A stretch of 64,000 nucleotides of DNA from Branchiostoma floridae (lineage: Eukaryota > Chordata > Leptocardii > Amphioxiformes > Branchiostomatidae). The stretch covers positions 5,660,012-5,724,011 of the forward strand of contig NC_049996.1 of assembly GCF_000003815.2 (NCBI RefSeq). Reading direction: 5' to 3'. Shown in pieces: positions 10,862 through 21,543 of the stretch. The translations under genes and the position numbers were made by a program. Each line of letters begins with the position of its first letter. The first letter of the stretch is position 1. Under the pieces are notes generated by a model that had not been told where the DNA came from, searched no databases, and worked only from the letters and a program-made list of their open reading frames with translations.

Positions 10862-11842
10862 AGAATCTTCAAGAGATTCAATGAAGACCAGTTAAAAAAG
10901 ACCTTGAAAAGGTACCTTGGCGCACAATTTCTGTCTTCGATTCTGTCAAGGACATGTGGAGTGCGTGGAAGTCATTGTTTGATTCAGTTTGTAAAAATCA
11001 CGCCCCAGTGAAGAAATTCCGGGTAAAAGGAACTGATTGTCCATCATGACCATCTGAAGATGTACGTGAGGTCATGTCCCTCAGAGACCAAGCAAGGTAA
11101 ACAGCTGAAAGAACGCAAAAATCAACTGACTGGGAAACGTATAGGCAACTACGCAATCACACCAAGCGCACAATTCTCTCCAGCAAAAGCAACCACTACA
11201 CCGACAAAATCAACAATGGTTCCGTATCTGACATGTGGAGCTGCTTCAAGTCTCTGTTGGAAAAGTCAGGTGACGTCACAAGCATGAAGGATAGAGAGGG
11301 AACACCAAAACAGCACTATCGGACATAGCCCATGTATTTAACAACTACTTTGGAACAGTTGCCGAAATCCTAGCCCAAAACATCAACAAATGGCTGTCAC
11401 ATTTTAACCCTTTATAGTTTTTCAGAAACTACCAGTCCCGCTTCACCCTCAGAACAACAAGGCAAAGCACAAGCAATCGACTTGCTGTGCCAACACCCCA
11501 CCGAGAATCCTTCCGAAGAGCCATCGCCTACCGTGGACCCACCATCTGGAACAGTCTACCACCGGACATACGCACAGCCCCAACTCTGGCTTCCTTTAAG
11601 AGGCTCTTAAAGTAACGGGAACGGCCAAAATAAACGGACTTGAATCATGAAGCAGTTTCTGTCATGTATTTTGCATCAATGTAAATTTTGTATTTAGACT
11701 TATAGGACTTACGAGTATAAGGACTCTAAACGATGTAAACTGTATCTCTGTTAACGGTATATCCTTGGTCTGACCCTTTCTCTTCCCTCATGACCGCAAT
11801 AAAAAGCGGCCTGCAGGCCGATTTGAGCTTTAATGAATAAGG
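10862..11842 (+). pseudogene. Internally deleted LINE
   Basis: Translation gives the linker between endonuclease and RT (EDQLKKDLEKVPW, DMWSAWKSLFDSVCKNHAPV, WETYRQLRNHTKR, DIAHVFNNYFGTVAE). It then jumps directly to the LINE C-terminus (NYQSRFTLRTTRQS, YRGPTIWNSLPPDIRTAP, SFKRLLK, stop). The whole RT catalytic region is missing and several stops and shifts are present. The 3' end has AATAAAAAGCGGCC followed by a TGAATAA tail. Confidence 0.7.
11805..11842 (+). other. Possible LINE 3' stem-loop and tail
   Basis: The word GGCCTGCAGGCC is a perfect palindrome followed by GATTTGAGCTTTAATGAATAA. LINE reverse transcriptases of the L2/CR1 type often recognise a 3' stem-loop followed by a short tandem tail; this would be a candidate. 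Confidence 0.4.
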
Positions 11843-12165
11843 TTCCAACAAACATATAACTCGAGGAGCTGAGTATGAAATTTCATGATATTTAGTATTT
11901 TAGTAGCGGTTGCGGAATGGAAGGTCGAGTTAGAAATTGTTTGGCATAGCATTTTTCATCAGGATAATGTCGGGCCACCACTATACATATATACAAAGAC
12001 TTAGACATAACTGAACTAAGCGAAATACAAAATTAAGAAAGATATAAATAATACTAACATCAAGTAAAAATTAAATGATGTGTAACAAAAGTTGGTATAA
12101 GTGCATGCCGGTTCCCCTACCCCAGTAACAAAAGATCAGATTTGCAGAGAACTAAAAAGTATAAA

Positions 12166-13124
12166 TCAGGATATAAAACGTTTAGATATTGTAATAAAGT
12201 TTTGGGTTAAAGTAAGAATTTTGGAATTTAAGGAATATGAGAAAGAAGGACTTCCATTAAGTAATAAGGAAATATGCATATTTTCGGAATGTGTAAATAA
12301 GTTAAATGACTGTCCTAAAAGCCGAGAAAGTTTGCCGAGGAGAAGTAACCTTTGGTTGGTGTAATTTGGGCAGTGAAGTAGGTAATGGGCGACTGTTTCG
12401 GATCGGCACCCGCAGCTATATGCTGGGCTGTTACGTAGCCCTCGGGAAAAGAGACTGGAGTTCAAGCTGCAGGTGCCGATCCGAAGACGAGTCAGCAAAA
12501 TACAGGGATAGCGCGGGCCATGACTAAGGTATTTACATTTAGCCGGGCGGAATTGTTTGAAAATAAAGGTTTTAAACTGACTAAAGTTTAAGGAGCGGGT
12601 TGAGGGGTCGAGGTTGTTCCAGTGTGAAATACAGTATGGATAGAAGGACTTTAGAGAGCGGTTTGTCGAGAGATTGGTAGATCTTAGGTTTAGCTTGTTA
12701 CGTAGATCATATGTACATTCAGAAGAAATAGCTGGGGGACAAATTCTAATAGATAATCTCGAGTTAAACCGTTAACAATCTTGAAGAACAAGCAGAGACG
12801 ATGGACATGTCTTCTATCTGATAACGTTTCCCAACCCAGCTCCTGACGACATAACAAATACGACGACCCCCTTATGGCACCTGTCACGACAATTGAGCAG
12901 TGATATTGGATACGTTCAATGAGATTTGATTGCTCACTTGTAGTGCCGTGCCAAATGACGTCGGCATATTCGAGACATGGACGAATGTATGACTTATATA
13001 GCGTTTCCAGAACATTGCGGGGGAGCCTAAATTTCAGACCACTGAAGAGATCAACACTTTTTGAAACTTTGGAAACAATATGATTGACATGTGCATCCCA
13101 AGACATATTTGAACTTAAAATCAC
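12166..13124 (-). pseudogene. 5'-truncated LINE RT fragment
   Basis: The minus strand reads SSNMSWDAHVNHIVSKVSKS, YKSYIRPCLEYADVIWHGT and RRHVHRLCLFFKIVNG. After a frame break it continues PCILLTRLRIGTCSLNSSLF and CGCRSETVAHYLLHCPNY. These are the thumb and C-terminal regions of a LINE ORF2. The catalytic YxDD part is absent and at least two frame interruptions occur. Confidence 0.8.
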
Positions 13125-13199
13125 TCCGATGTGTTAATGGGTGATAACAAATTGGATCACACAATTGTCAAGATATGCTTTGCATGATAGATAGGTAAG

Positions 13200-13920
13200 A
13201 GTCGGGAAAAATAATGCGCCTCCTAACAGCGAGTTGTTGTACTGCAGCGAAGCTTCAAAGTAGGAGTTCAAACTTTCTGCAAGCGCCAGGTTCATGTTTT
13301 TTAGTAGTGGATAAGTATTGGGGAAGGAGTAAATGGTGTAAGTTTGCCCACACCCCCTAGCAGGGAGTTACGGTAATGCAGAAGAGCTTCAAAGGTGGAG
13401 GTTAAAATTTCTGCAAGCACCAGGTTCATGATTTTTATTGGTGGATAAGTATTGCATCCTCCTGCGCAGAGACATTCAACAGCCAAACTGCCTGTCTGGA
13501 TGTGCCCTGCTCTTTCAACCGTCACCCTTAATTCCTGACCGCCCTGCTTATAAATATTAATGAGGCTACCTTATACATGCGAGGCAGCTTTTGAAAACGG
13601 AAAGCCTATTCTCTGATTGGCTGACAGCTGGTTGGGGGGGGGGGGGCTTCGGGCGTCCACAGTAACAAAGAGTGACGGTTAAAAGAGCAGGGTACATCCA
13701 GACAGGCGGTTTGGCTGTTGGATGTCCCTGCGTAGGAGGATGAAGTATTGGGGAAGGGAATAGATGGTGAAGTTTGCCCCCATCCCCCTAGCAGGGAGTT
13801 ACGGTAATGCAGCAGCTAGAGCTTCAAAGGTGGAGGTTAAAATTTCTGCCAGGTTCATGATGTTTTAGTAGTTGAGAATTATTGGGGCAGGCAGTAAATG
13901 GTGTAACTTTGGGCCACCTA
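13200..13920. repeat. 133-bp tandem repeat, about four units, interrupted
   Basis: Units carry GAGCTTCAAAGGTGGAGG, TTTCTGCAAGCACCAGG and GTATTGGGGAAGG. CCAGG landmarks fall at 13286, 13420 and 13849. The first spacing is 134 bp. The second is 429 bp, which becomes 133 bp once the 288-bp insertion and its 8-bp duplication at 13455-13750 are removed. Confidence 0.8.
13455..13742. mobile_element. Non-autonomous TIR element with perfect 8-bp target-site duplication
   Basis: The element starts CATCCTCCTGCGCAG and ends CTGCGTAGGAGGATG, and the inverted similarity extends about 70 bp inward. It is flanked by AAGTATTG at 13447-13454 and again at 13743-13750. An 8-bp duplication is the signature of hAT-type transposition; the TIR does not by itself prove the superfamily. 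The 288-bp length leaves no transposase. Confidence 0.85.
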
Positions 13921-14344
13921 GCAACTCGTTTGGGACTGCAGTGAGCATGAGCATTTTCGCTATAAGATTTTTGACAAACTGTCTCTCCTTAACCTCTGCT
14001 TGGACATGTGTTCTTGACAGCTGCTATGTGCAAGCGAGATCGCGAGCTCACCAAGCCATGGCCCCTACCTCTGGGGGCCTGAATCACTCTAAAGCTCTAT
14101 CAGGATTATTTTAAAGGAAAAATGTGAGAGGATAGGTTAATCCGGTGTGTTTTGAACTTTCGCGGTTTAGTTAATAAATATCTCAATGACAAATGGAGAT
14201 GTAGATTTGGTTGTGTCTGTACGTGTGTTTGTGTTTCTGGAGTTTTGAGTGTGTCTGTCGGTGTGTTTGTTCTGCACCAGGCACCAGTGTTTTTTGTCAG
14301 AAGTAGATGGTCTTCTGGAAAAAGATTTTAGCTCATGGATTAAA

Positions 14345-14770
14345 CAATAATAATCTTTATTGCCAAGTCATGCCAGAGGGCTAATTGCATACAGAGTAAA
14401 GCAGTAGTGGTATCCATAATCATTCTTAACAAAGAAGGAAAATGATACTCATAGATAAATCAAAAGGGACTAATCTAAATCTAATTCTACTTAAGCTATT
14501 TTATGGATTTGACTTCTTTTCCATGTGCTGTACATAGGAGATGAATTGCCCAACATTTTCATATATAAAGGGGTTGGACGACTTAAGCAAGAACATTGAT
14601 TTTTGTTGGTCGGTAAAGTGATAAAAGCTTGGGAAAGTTTTGCAGATTTTAAGGAAACGTTTTTTTCGGAACTGTAATGTAAACATCGACAAAAGCGTTG
14701 TCTGGCAATATATACTAGCACTGCAATTATCTGCTCTGAAATACATACCAGGTAACTCTTCCAAAAGCTT
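14345..14770 (-). pseudogene. Truncated LINE C-terminus
   Basis: The minus strand translates to STLLSMFTLQFRKKRFLKIC-like sequence and FYHFTDQQKSMFLL, PFIYENVGQFISYV, the same kind of C-terminal LINE module as at 10431-10757. The 3' end of the copy (left side) has an AATAATAAT-type simple repeat at about 14346-14358. No RT core. Confidence 0.55.
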
Positions 14771-15230
14771 TAACGATTATATATTTGATAGTAAATAAGT
14801 GCACTGCCATTGTGGACTGCCAGGCGACGCTTTTTAAATGCTACAATACAAAATAAAGCTGTATCTGAATCCCCCTTAGCTATCCACATGGAAAAACTCA
14901 TGATGTAAGGGTTTAAAGACTTACATAGGGACGGGCTATTCTGTACGAAATTCTAGAACTGACTATGGGTGCTCTCCTGGGTGCTGAAAATAGAGCAATA
15001 CTTTTTTTTTCAAATTCCAATAATAATAACTTGAGGTGATTGCACAGAAAGTACGCCAATCATGTGCCCCTCCCACCCATCGGCATCATCTTCGTACACA
15101 AATCCCTCAATGTTTCAACTAATTCATTCGTGTAAACTATAGAATAATACTACCATTCCTGACGGCATACCTTGATGTTCAAACACAAATGCAAATAAAG
15201 TTTACAGACATGTAGCAACTCTGTTCTTCG
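14771..15230. other. Gene-free stretch
   Basis: AT-rich with a poly-T run. I see no exon, RNA gene or repeat unit. Confidence 0.35.
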
Positions 15231-15235
15231 TCGAA

Positions 15236-15294
15236 CGCGAATTGGCGCCCTCTCATTGGTCGAACCGATAATTGGAATCCTCTCATTGGGTGAT
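15236..15294. promoter_or_regulatory. Cluster of inverted CCAAT boxes
   Basis: Four ATTGG words lie within about 50 bp (GAATTGGCGCC, CATTGGTCG, AATTGGAAT, CATTGGGTG). Such clusters mark NF-Y-bound promoters in animals. A possible exon follows at about 15560. No TATA box or initiator is assigned. Confidence 0.3.
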
Positions 15295-15559
15295 CTGGTA
15301 ATTGTATGTGATTGACAGTCTCTGGAACCGGTCTATTCAAGAACAGCTGAAAAAGCTAGTCTCCAATAGGCCCTTCCAAGGGGCTCCCATAGTAGAGTTC
15401 GGAATATATATCGCAAATATCGGTGAATGATTAGAGCCCCGAGAGTCAGCCCTCAGGAAATTATAATTAACCCCATCTGATATCCCTTGCTTCTGATGGA
15501 GAATAACGAAGTACTAAACTGTAGACATCCTTACATGGTGTCTGAGACCGAGACCAAGG

Positions 15560-15740
15560 ATGTCATGTGGATTGACCAATCACCAACCTCGGTGGCTGCA
15601 GTCTGTCCGTTTGAAAACGGTTGGTCCCATTCGAACTGATACCTGCGTTGAGGAAGGTCGATACTGTCATAGTCATACTGTCAAGATCTCTGTGCGAGAG
15701 AATCGAGCAGACTGTTGCGAAGATGGATTCGCATACGAAG
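15560..15740 (+). CDS. Possible cysteine-rich extracellular exon
   Basis: The frame reads TDTCVEEGRYCHSHTVKISV then ADCCEDGFAYE and reaches a GTACGG donor at 15741 in phase 1. A CC-x-D-G-F pattern resembles cysteine-rich secreted modules such as EMI domains, but I cannot assign a family. The next candidate exon (16371-16413) is phase 1 and joins in frame to give EQTWTEKEAGLPVQT. The ATG at 15560 may be internal. Short and unconfirmed. Confidence 0.3.
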
Positions 15741-16370
15741 GTACGGTTTTAAGATTTAGCAACTTAGTAGTTTTTATATATTTATCACGGCGAGTATGAT
15801 TAGAAAAGAAAGATGGAGTGGGGAAATGGGGAGGGGGGCATTTACTTCACATTTTTACTGGTATGGCATGGCATGGCAGTGTGGTTGTAGAGCCAATTTC
15901 TGATGATCAATCCCCTGATTTGGTCCGGACATTTTGGTACTGATATTGCGGGAAATATTCAGTGTGTTCGTGAGCTGGCAGTGCAGGTTGGAATCGATAT
16001 CCGGAGCGTCAGAAGTTTCAGAAACTAATGTTGCAGAACTTACACTGGGTGTTACCAGGGTCTGTAGTTAGAAATGATCACAACGATTTGAATTTGGAAG
16101 CGTTCATAGAAGGCTTTTCATCATAACCTTGTGTCATGTAAATTGTGGAGTTGACCTTTAAGTTACTTCTCGGCGATTCAAAGAACGTGAAACTTTCGTA
16201 CCGTAAACGGCCGATGATGATGATGATGAAACTCTCCAAGTAGAGGTTAGGGCGGGCTCCAGGCTTTGACATATGCTCAGAGAGTAGAGAACTTGTAATT
16301 TGATCATTCCTATCTTAACTCTGTATGCTATTAAAATATTGCTGATAGCTTTGTTCATTTTGTCACAGAG

Positions 16371-16413
16371 CAAACGTGGACGGAGAAGGAAGCAGGCCTG
16401 CCCGTACAAACAT
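16371..16413 (+). CDS. Possible small exon following 15560-15740
   Basis: Flanked by a good acceptor (TTCATTTTGTCACAG) and a strong donor (ATGTAAGTAA). In the phase left by the preceding candidate exon it is open and encodes about 14 residues, ending phase 1. Only splice signals and phase agreement support it. Confidence 0.3.
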
Positions 16414-16431
16414 GTAAGTAATCTTTAAGTG

Positions 16432-16495
16432 TTTATCATTTAGTATTCTGTCATACATTCTGTAGATGTTTTTACAGTTGCTTCAGATCAGTACC
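16432..16495 (+). repeat. 64-bp direct repeat, left copy
   Basis: TTTATCATTTAGTATTCTGT through CAGATCAGTACC. It recurs at 17046-17109 with a handful of substitutions, so the foldback at 16496-17039 sits exactly between two copies. Confidence 0.85.
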
Positions 16496-17039
16496 TAGCT
16501 GAGGCAACTAGGCTCTGAAAAACGATTTTACTTGTAGCGTTTTCCATGCCTAGTTGAAGAGAGCTCCACTGCCAATGGCGGTTTTTGCGTATCTGCTGCA
16601 TGAAGATACCCTTTTCCCCCGGTTTTCTGCACGTCCCTGGCTTCCCTGAAGTCTTGTCTACTGCGCGGGGGTCGTTTCGTGCACGTTTCAGTAGCGCTTC
16701 CGAGCTTCCCAAAACGCCTCCGAACATGACCGACAACACTTCGGAAGATTTCGGGGAGCGTTGCCGATCATCCAAGATGGCGGCCCAGTAGTTTGAACAG
16801 TGAGAAATGTTTGTAACAGGTCAGGTTGTGAAGTACGTAGGGGTTTTTGAAGACGGCTAACACTCCGGCGCAGTAGGCAAGACTCCAGGGAAGCCAGGGA
16901 CGTGCAAAAAACGAGAGGAAAAGGTACCTCCACAAAGCAGATACGCAAATACCGTTATGCCAAATGGAGCTCACCCCAACGTCGCAGAGAAAAACAACGC
17001 TAAATTACGTTTTTCTCCTTGCGATCATTGCCCAAGCTA
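16496..17039. mobile_element. Foldback element between long direct repeats
   Basis: The termini are TAGCTGAGGCAA and the complement of TAGCTTGGGCAA. Inverted similarity runs about 180 bp per arm and includes the CCAGGGAAGCCAGGGACGTGC block and its inverse. Open frames on both strands are mirror images of the arms and are not genes. An AAGATGGCGGC word at 16774-16784 matches a YY1-type site. Confidence 0.75.
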
Positions 17040-17045
17040 AAAGGG

Positions 17046-17109
17046 TTTATCATTTAGTATTCTATCAGACATTCTGTAGATGTTTTCACGGTTGTTTCAG
17101 ATCAGTACC
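17046..17109 (+). repeat. 64-bp direct repeat, right copy
   Basis: Second copy of 16432-16495. Its length is far greater than a transposase target-site duplication, so it predates the insertion or arose by a separate duplication. Confidence 0.85.
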
Positions 17110-17171
17110 ACACCATGCTTTCCAGCTTTATCATCTGAGAAATACAAAACTGAAGAAAAATAACTTAGGCA

Positions 17172-17582
17172 TTAAAAAGTTACAAATTAAACCGTTTTTT
17201 TTCTTATTGGACTGGTCCGGAAAAACGGACTTGAAAAAAATTGGTGGACCGGATGTTGAACCTATTGGAAAATGAACAGATTATATGATCAGGCATAATG
17301 CGTTTTGGGGCTTACCGGTCGAAGAAAACTACAACAGCAGAGTAGAGTCTATGGTCACTTCCACCAAGTTTTACAGTCAATTAATTGTACAGAGGCAGTT
17401 AGCCTTGTAGCATTTTAAATGCCAGTGGGAGCCGAATACTCCACAAAACAGATTTCTTTGTAGAGAAATGGACCATGCTTTTGAGTATTGTCCATTCACA
17501 AGTTTCCACAGACAATCAGGTCCAGGTTCAGGTCCAAGTTCAGACCTGGACCTGAATTTTCTGTACCGGTACCCACCCCCAG
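17172..17582 (+). mobile_element. GGTACCGGTAC repeat family, copy 1 (decayed left end)
   Basis: Matches 33791-34227 along its length: TGGACTGGTCCGGAAAAAC, AGAGTAGAGTCTATGGTCA, ACAGATTTCTTTGTAG, and a right end with stacked GGTCCAGGT and GGACCTGA words closing in TGTACCGGTACCCACCC. Non-coding. Confidence 0.75.
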
Positions 17583-17589
17583 CCTATAC

Positions 17590-18340
17590 CAAACAATAAA
17601 TTCTTCATTTAACTTTCATTGTGAGGTTTGACTTTGAAATTGACATGCCCAGGGCTTGAAATACCACATGCTTATGCAAGTTTACGCAATGTGGAATTGG
17701 TGTACCGCGAGTAAGTTTAGACTAAACTTGCACCAGTGCAAGTCACATTTGACCTCTTACACCTGTCATTAGAAATAGCTTACAAACACCAGTAATATTG
17801 TCTGTCATTGAATATGAGTCACATTTGCATACAGTTAAAGTGACTTTGATATGTTCATTTCGACAACTGTTTTTTCTAGTTGTATGTAACATTCATTATC
17901 ATAATACCTCCACGTTTACGACGATTTCTCTAACCATACTGATTTGACAAATTGTCAACGCATCATTTTCTCCAGTTACATGTTGTAACAGCTTACCTTG
18001 GCCTTCTTCTGTGTATCTTTTTTGTTTCTTTTGTCCTGCTAAAAGCGTAATATCGTAATTGTAACACACCGCGGAATTGCACGGAGTACGGACGCATGGT
18101 TGGTGGAAGTTCCGTCAGGAAGAAACACGGTACAATTAACTGCCGCTATGTACCTTTATACATCCTCTGTTGTTCATTCTTTTCCTGTTCTTAATTATAC
18201 AGATATTAAATTTCATTATACAGATATTAAATGTAAAAGTATATGTCCCCTGCCAGCGGTTGGCCCACTAAATAACTCGGGTGGTTTACTTTTCCAATGC
18301 TCGGTTGGTTAACCGGAAAGACTACAGTTTTTTTTAGAGT
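17590..18340. other. Gene-free stretch
   Basis: AT-rich, no motif-bearing frame. The frame at 18100-18312 lacks support. Confidence 0.35.
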
Positions 18341-18341
18341 T

Positions 18342-18985
18342 TCAAGATGGCGGCCCCCAGATAGGTGTGTTACGGTTGAGGTGCGCTCCTGCCTACTTAA
18401 ATCTCCACGCTATGTCTAAATAGAACTCAAACCGCATCAATTTCTGGGGGTCTAGGACGTTTATATTTGAACTGTTGAATGGGAAAGAGAACTAGGCGCT
18501 TCAGGGGCTCTAGCAGCACGGAAGAAGGTAGTCCGAATCTGAAACGCTACCCCCCACCCAAGACACCAAAGATGGCGGCTTGTACGGGGAGCGACGAGTT
18601 GCAGTCTCTTTCACCAGAGCTTCAGACGCTCGCGCATCTGATCCTCAAACAGACTCAAAAACAACAGGAGACTCTACTAGGTCAGTTTCAGGATGTTGGG
18701 GAAAAAATGTCTGGCCAAATTCGCGCTTTAGACAACAAGGTCCAGGGTTTGTCAGCCGACTTAACCAGTTTACGCGAGCGGGTGGGAGCCAACGAACACG
18801 CTGCGGAATTCCAGTCGGAGGAAATTCAAGACTTACGCCGAGCGCTAGACGAGGAACGACGTGCGAGACTGAAGGCTGACCTGCTGGCAGAGCGTTATTC
18901 GAGGAAAGCCGACATAATCATTAGAGGCCTGCCATGCAGCAAGGAGGAAGATTCACAACAGGTATTTGCTGTCTTTTTGTCGGAG
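18342..18985 (+). pseudogene. LINE ORF1-like fragment with 5' UTR, broken by a minisatellite
   Basis: The frame starts at the ATG at 18479: a basic N-terminus (MGKRTRRFRGSSS), a long heptad-rich region (LLGQFQDVGEKMSGQIRALD, RALDEERRARLKADLLAER) and the start of an RRM-like segment (ERYSRKADIIIRGLP). Coiled coil followed by ERYSR.N.I.I.GLP is the layout of L1/Tx1-type ORF1 (transposase-22) RNA chaperones. The frame then runs straight into 49-bp repeat units near 18987, so the RRM is lost. An AAGATGGCGGC word at 18344 near the probable 5' end resembles the YY1 site near the start of L1 elements. Confidence 0.65.
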
Positions 18986-18986
18986 A

Positions 18987-19079
18987 AACGGAGAAGAAGA
19001 GGAGTATTCCGATATTCAATAGCAGCTGTGTTATGTGTGGAAAAGAGGAGTATTCCGATCTTCAATAGCAGCTGTGTTA
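18987..19079 (+). repeat. 49-bp minisatellite, left part (about two units)
   Basis: Two units of the array that continues at 21544. The sequence stops at GCTGTGTTA, exactly where the TA-flanked element begins, and the array resumes at 21544 with TATGTTTGGAG. Confidence 0.85.
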
Positions 19080-19742
19080 TCGGTGCACACCCCAGTTTAT
19101 TTGGGGTCTCAAATCGAGGCTGCGCACCCCCAAGTCGAGAGGCCGTCTCTTCAAGAAAATGGATCTAAAGCAGAAAAGCCGTATATGGGAATGACGGATA
19201 TCACTCCAGCTTTAGAACAGCCGGGTTTCAGTTTCTTCACTCTCTCTACTTTTCATAATTTTGGGGGGAGAAAAGTTTTTTTCACGCAAAAAAGGATGCA
19301 CAAAAAGGGCAATTTTGACGTGGAAATAATCCCATCACCTATAGTTTAGTCATGAAAATGACTGATATTGTCGGAAAGAGAATACACCTAAGATTAATCA
19401 GGCAAAAAATAAAGAAAATCGTAACACTGATATTTTTACAATAACCCGGCGCGCGAGGCATACCAACACGGCTCACAGACCGCATATGGACGGGAAATCT
19501 GGGCCAACGGCGAATTACTTCCAACGCGTAGAAATACAAGGAAGTGACCCTCGGGCCCAAAACCAATTTGCACCAAAAACACATTACTTCTTACGCTTTT
19601 TAGCCATACCAGTATTAAATGCCACTTCGCAGCAGATTATGAGAAATTTGAACTCAAACACGGACCCTCGAGACCCTTCCGTCACACTTTTCTCGCGCAC
19701 TATCTCGGACCCCTGTCGCGGAAGAATTGGTGTGTGCACCGT
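19080..19742 (+). mobile_element. TA-flanked TIR element, copy 1
   Basis: Ends are (T)CGGTGCACACCCCAGTT and the complement of ACGGTGCACACACCAATT. TA dinucleotides flank it at 19078-19079 and 19743-19744, as for Tc1/mariner-type insertions. It is nearly identical to 20876-21543. The interior has no transposase; two short frames are open by chance. Confidence 0.8.
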
Positions 19743-20875
19743 TAATTAACACAAATTATAATTAATATAGATTATGGCTTTAGAAAGTCATCTTCTATCA
19801 TCATGCCAAGTTTGAATTGTCTGTGACATTTCCTTCTCGAATAGCAGGTGTTTGAAAGTTACCGTCTCCGAAGGCTAATTTTGCCACACCAGGCATTGGT
19901 ACCATTCACTGTACATAATGCTTCTGACGTCACAATGGTTGTATACTCTTGAAGAGGTTTTAGCTCGTTAATTCAGGTTAAACAAACACATGTTGCCAAG
20001 GAAAAGGTAGGCATAGGCCAGTTCTTACGATGAAGTAGATTTCCTATCCATTTTAGGTTGGAATGAGCGATATAAACCACATGGAACGTAGTTTAGATAA
20101 TGACGTCACAATGCCCGCCGCAACAAGATGTATTAAAGTGACAACGATACCGTTTTAAGGTCCTCTCTTCAACGGAAAGCATATATGATTTCGTTTTTTG
20201 GTCATAGCTGGTAGGTAAGAAACCTAGTATTCCTGTCCAAGCGTTTCCGCTGCCGAAATGCATTTCATTTTGCAGAAAAACGCAGCCAAATGTTGAATTT
20301 GTGGCTAGGACGGAGTCCCATGCCGCACTTCTGGCAACTAGGGGGGATTAAATGGGCATTTGCTGAGAGAAGACTGTACAGTTACGTGTCGGTCCCGATG
20401 GATTACACAAGCCTTGGGATATACCTCCAAATTAGAGCGACTTATTTGTCTGAACATTGACTACCCTCGCGAGCCCGAACCTAAAACTCGATTTTGCTGG
20501 AATGAACGAAAGTGGCGTTATTTGAAGACTTTTTCATTAAAAAAAACATTCCCTTCAATGCAGGAGTCGCCATTAAACAGATAAAAGCTATTTCCAAGTG
20601 GCCCAGAGATGAAGTAGTACTAAAAAGATGTTTTGGTAAACATAACGCCATTGATGTCTAAGCATACACACTTTGAAGGTTATATGACTATGGTCAGGGG
20701 GGGGGGCGTGGGGAGGGGGGCAAATCATGCATTTTATCAACATTATATAATCATTTCAAAAGTTGCGAATTCCGATTTTTTTCTATATCATTGGGTCAAG
20801 GGTACGCACTTTACTGGGGAAAATGCAATTTGTTGACTTTCTTTGCTTTTAGTTTTTGTAGGAGGGGCAATATTA
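19743..20875. other. 1.1-kb segment between the two TIR-element copies
   Basis: Not repeated elsewhere in the window. It holds two CTGACGTCACAATG/TGACGTCACAATGCC words (about 19924 and 20101) and poly-G runs near 20697-20720. No gene is seen. Confidence 0.5.
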
Positions 20876-21543
20876 ACGGTGCACACCCCAGTTTATTTGG
20901 GGTCTCAAATCGAGGCTGCGCACCCCCAAGTCGAGAGGCCGTCTCTTCAAGAAAATGGATCTAAAGCAGAAAAGCCGTATATGGGAATGACGGATATCAC
21001 TCCAGCTTTAAGAACAGCCGGGTTTCAGTTTCTTCACTCTCTCTACTTTTCATAATTTTGGGGGGAGAAAAGTTTTTTTCACTCAAAAAAGGATGCACAA
21101 AAAGGGGATTTTTGACGTGGAAATAAACCCATCACCTATAGTTTAGTCATGAAAATGACTGATATTGTCGGAAAGAGAATACACCTAAGATTAATCAGGC
21201 AAAAAATAAAGAAAATCGTAACACTGAGATTTTTACAATAACCCGACGCGCGAGGCATACCAACACGGCTCACAGATAGACCGCATATGGACGGGAAATC
21301 TGGGCCAACGGCGAATCACTTCCAACGCGTAGAAATACAAGGAAGTGACCCTCGGGCCCAAAACCAATTTGCACCAAAAACACATTACTTCTTACGGTTT
21401 TTAGCCATACCAGTATTAAATGCCACTTCGCAGCAGATTATGAGAAATTTGAACTCAAACACGGACCCTCGAGACCCTTCCGTCACATTTTTCTCGCGCA
21501 CTATCTCGGACCCCTGTCGCGGAAGAATTGGTGTGTGCACCGT
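20876..21543 (+). mobile_element. TA-flanked TIR element, copy 2
   Basis: Direct repeat of 19080-19742 with intact ACGGTGCAC termini and TA at 20874-20875 and 21544-21545. On the right side the minisatellite restarts at once. Confidence 0.85.

Noticed and set aside
16488-16974. Frames on both strands of 68-95 residues
   Set aside because: Mirror images produced by the foldback element arms.
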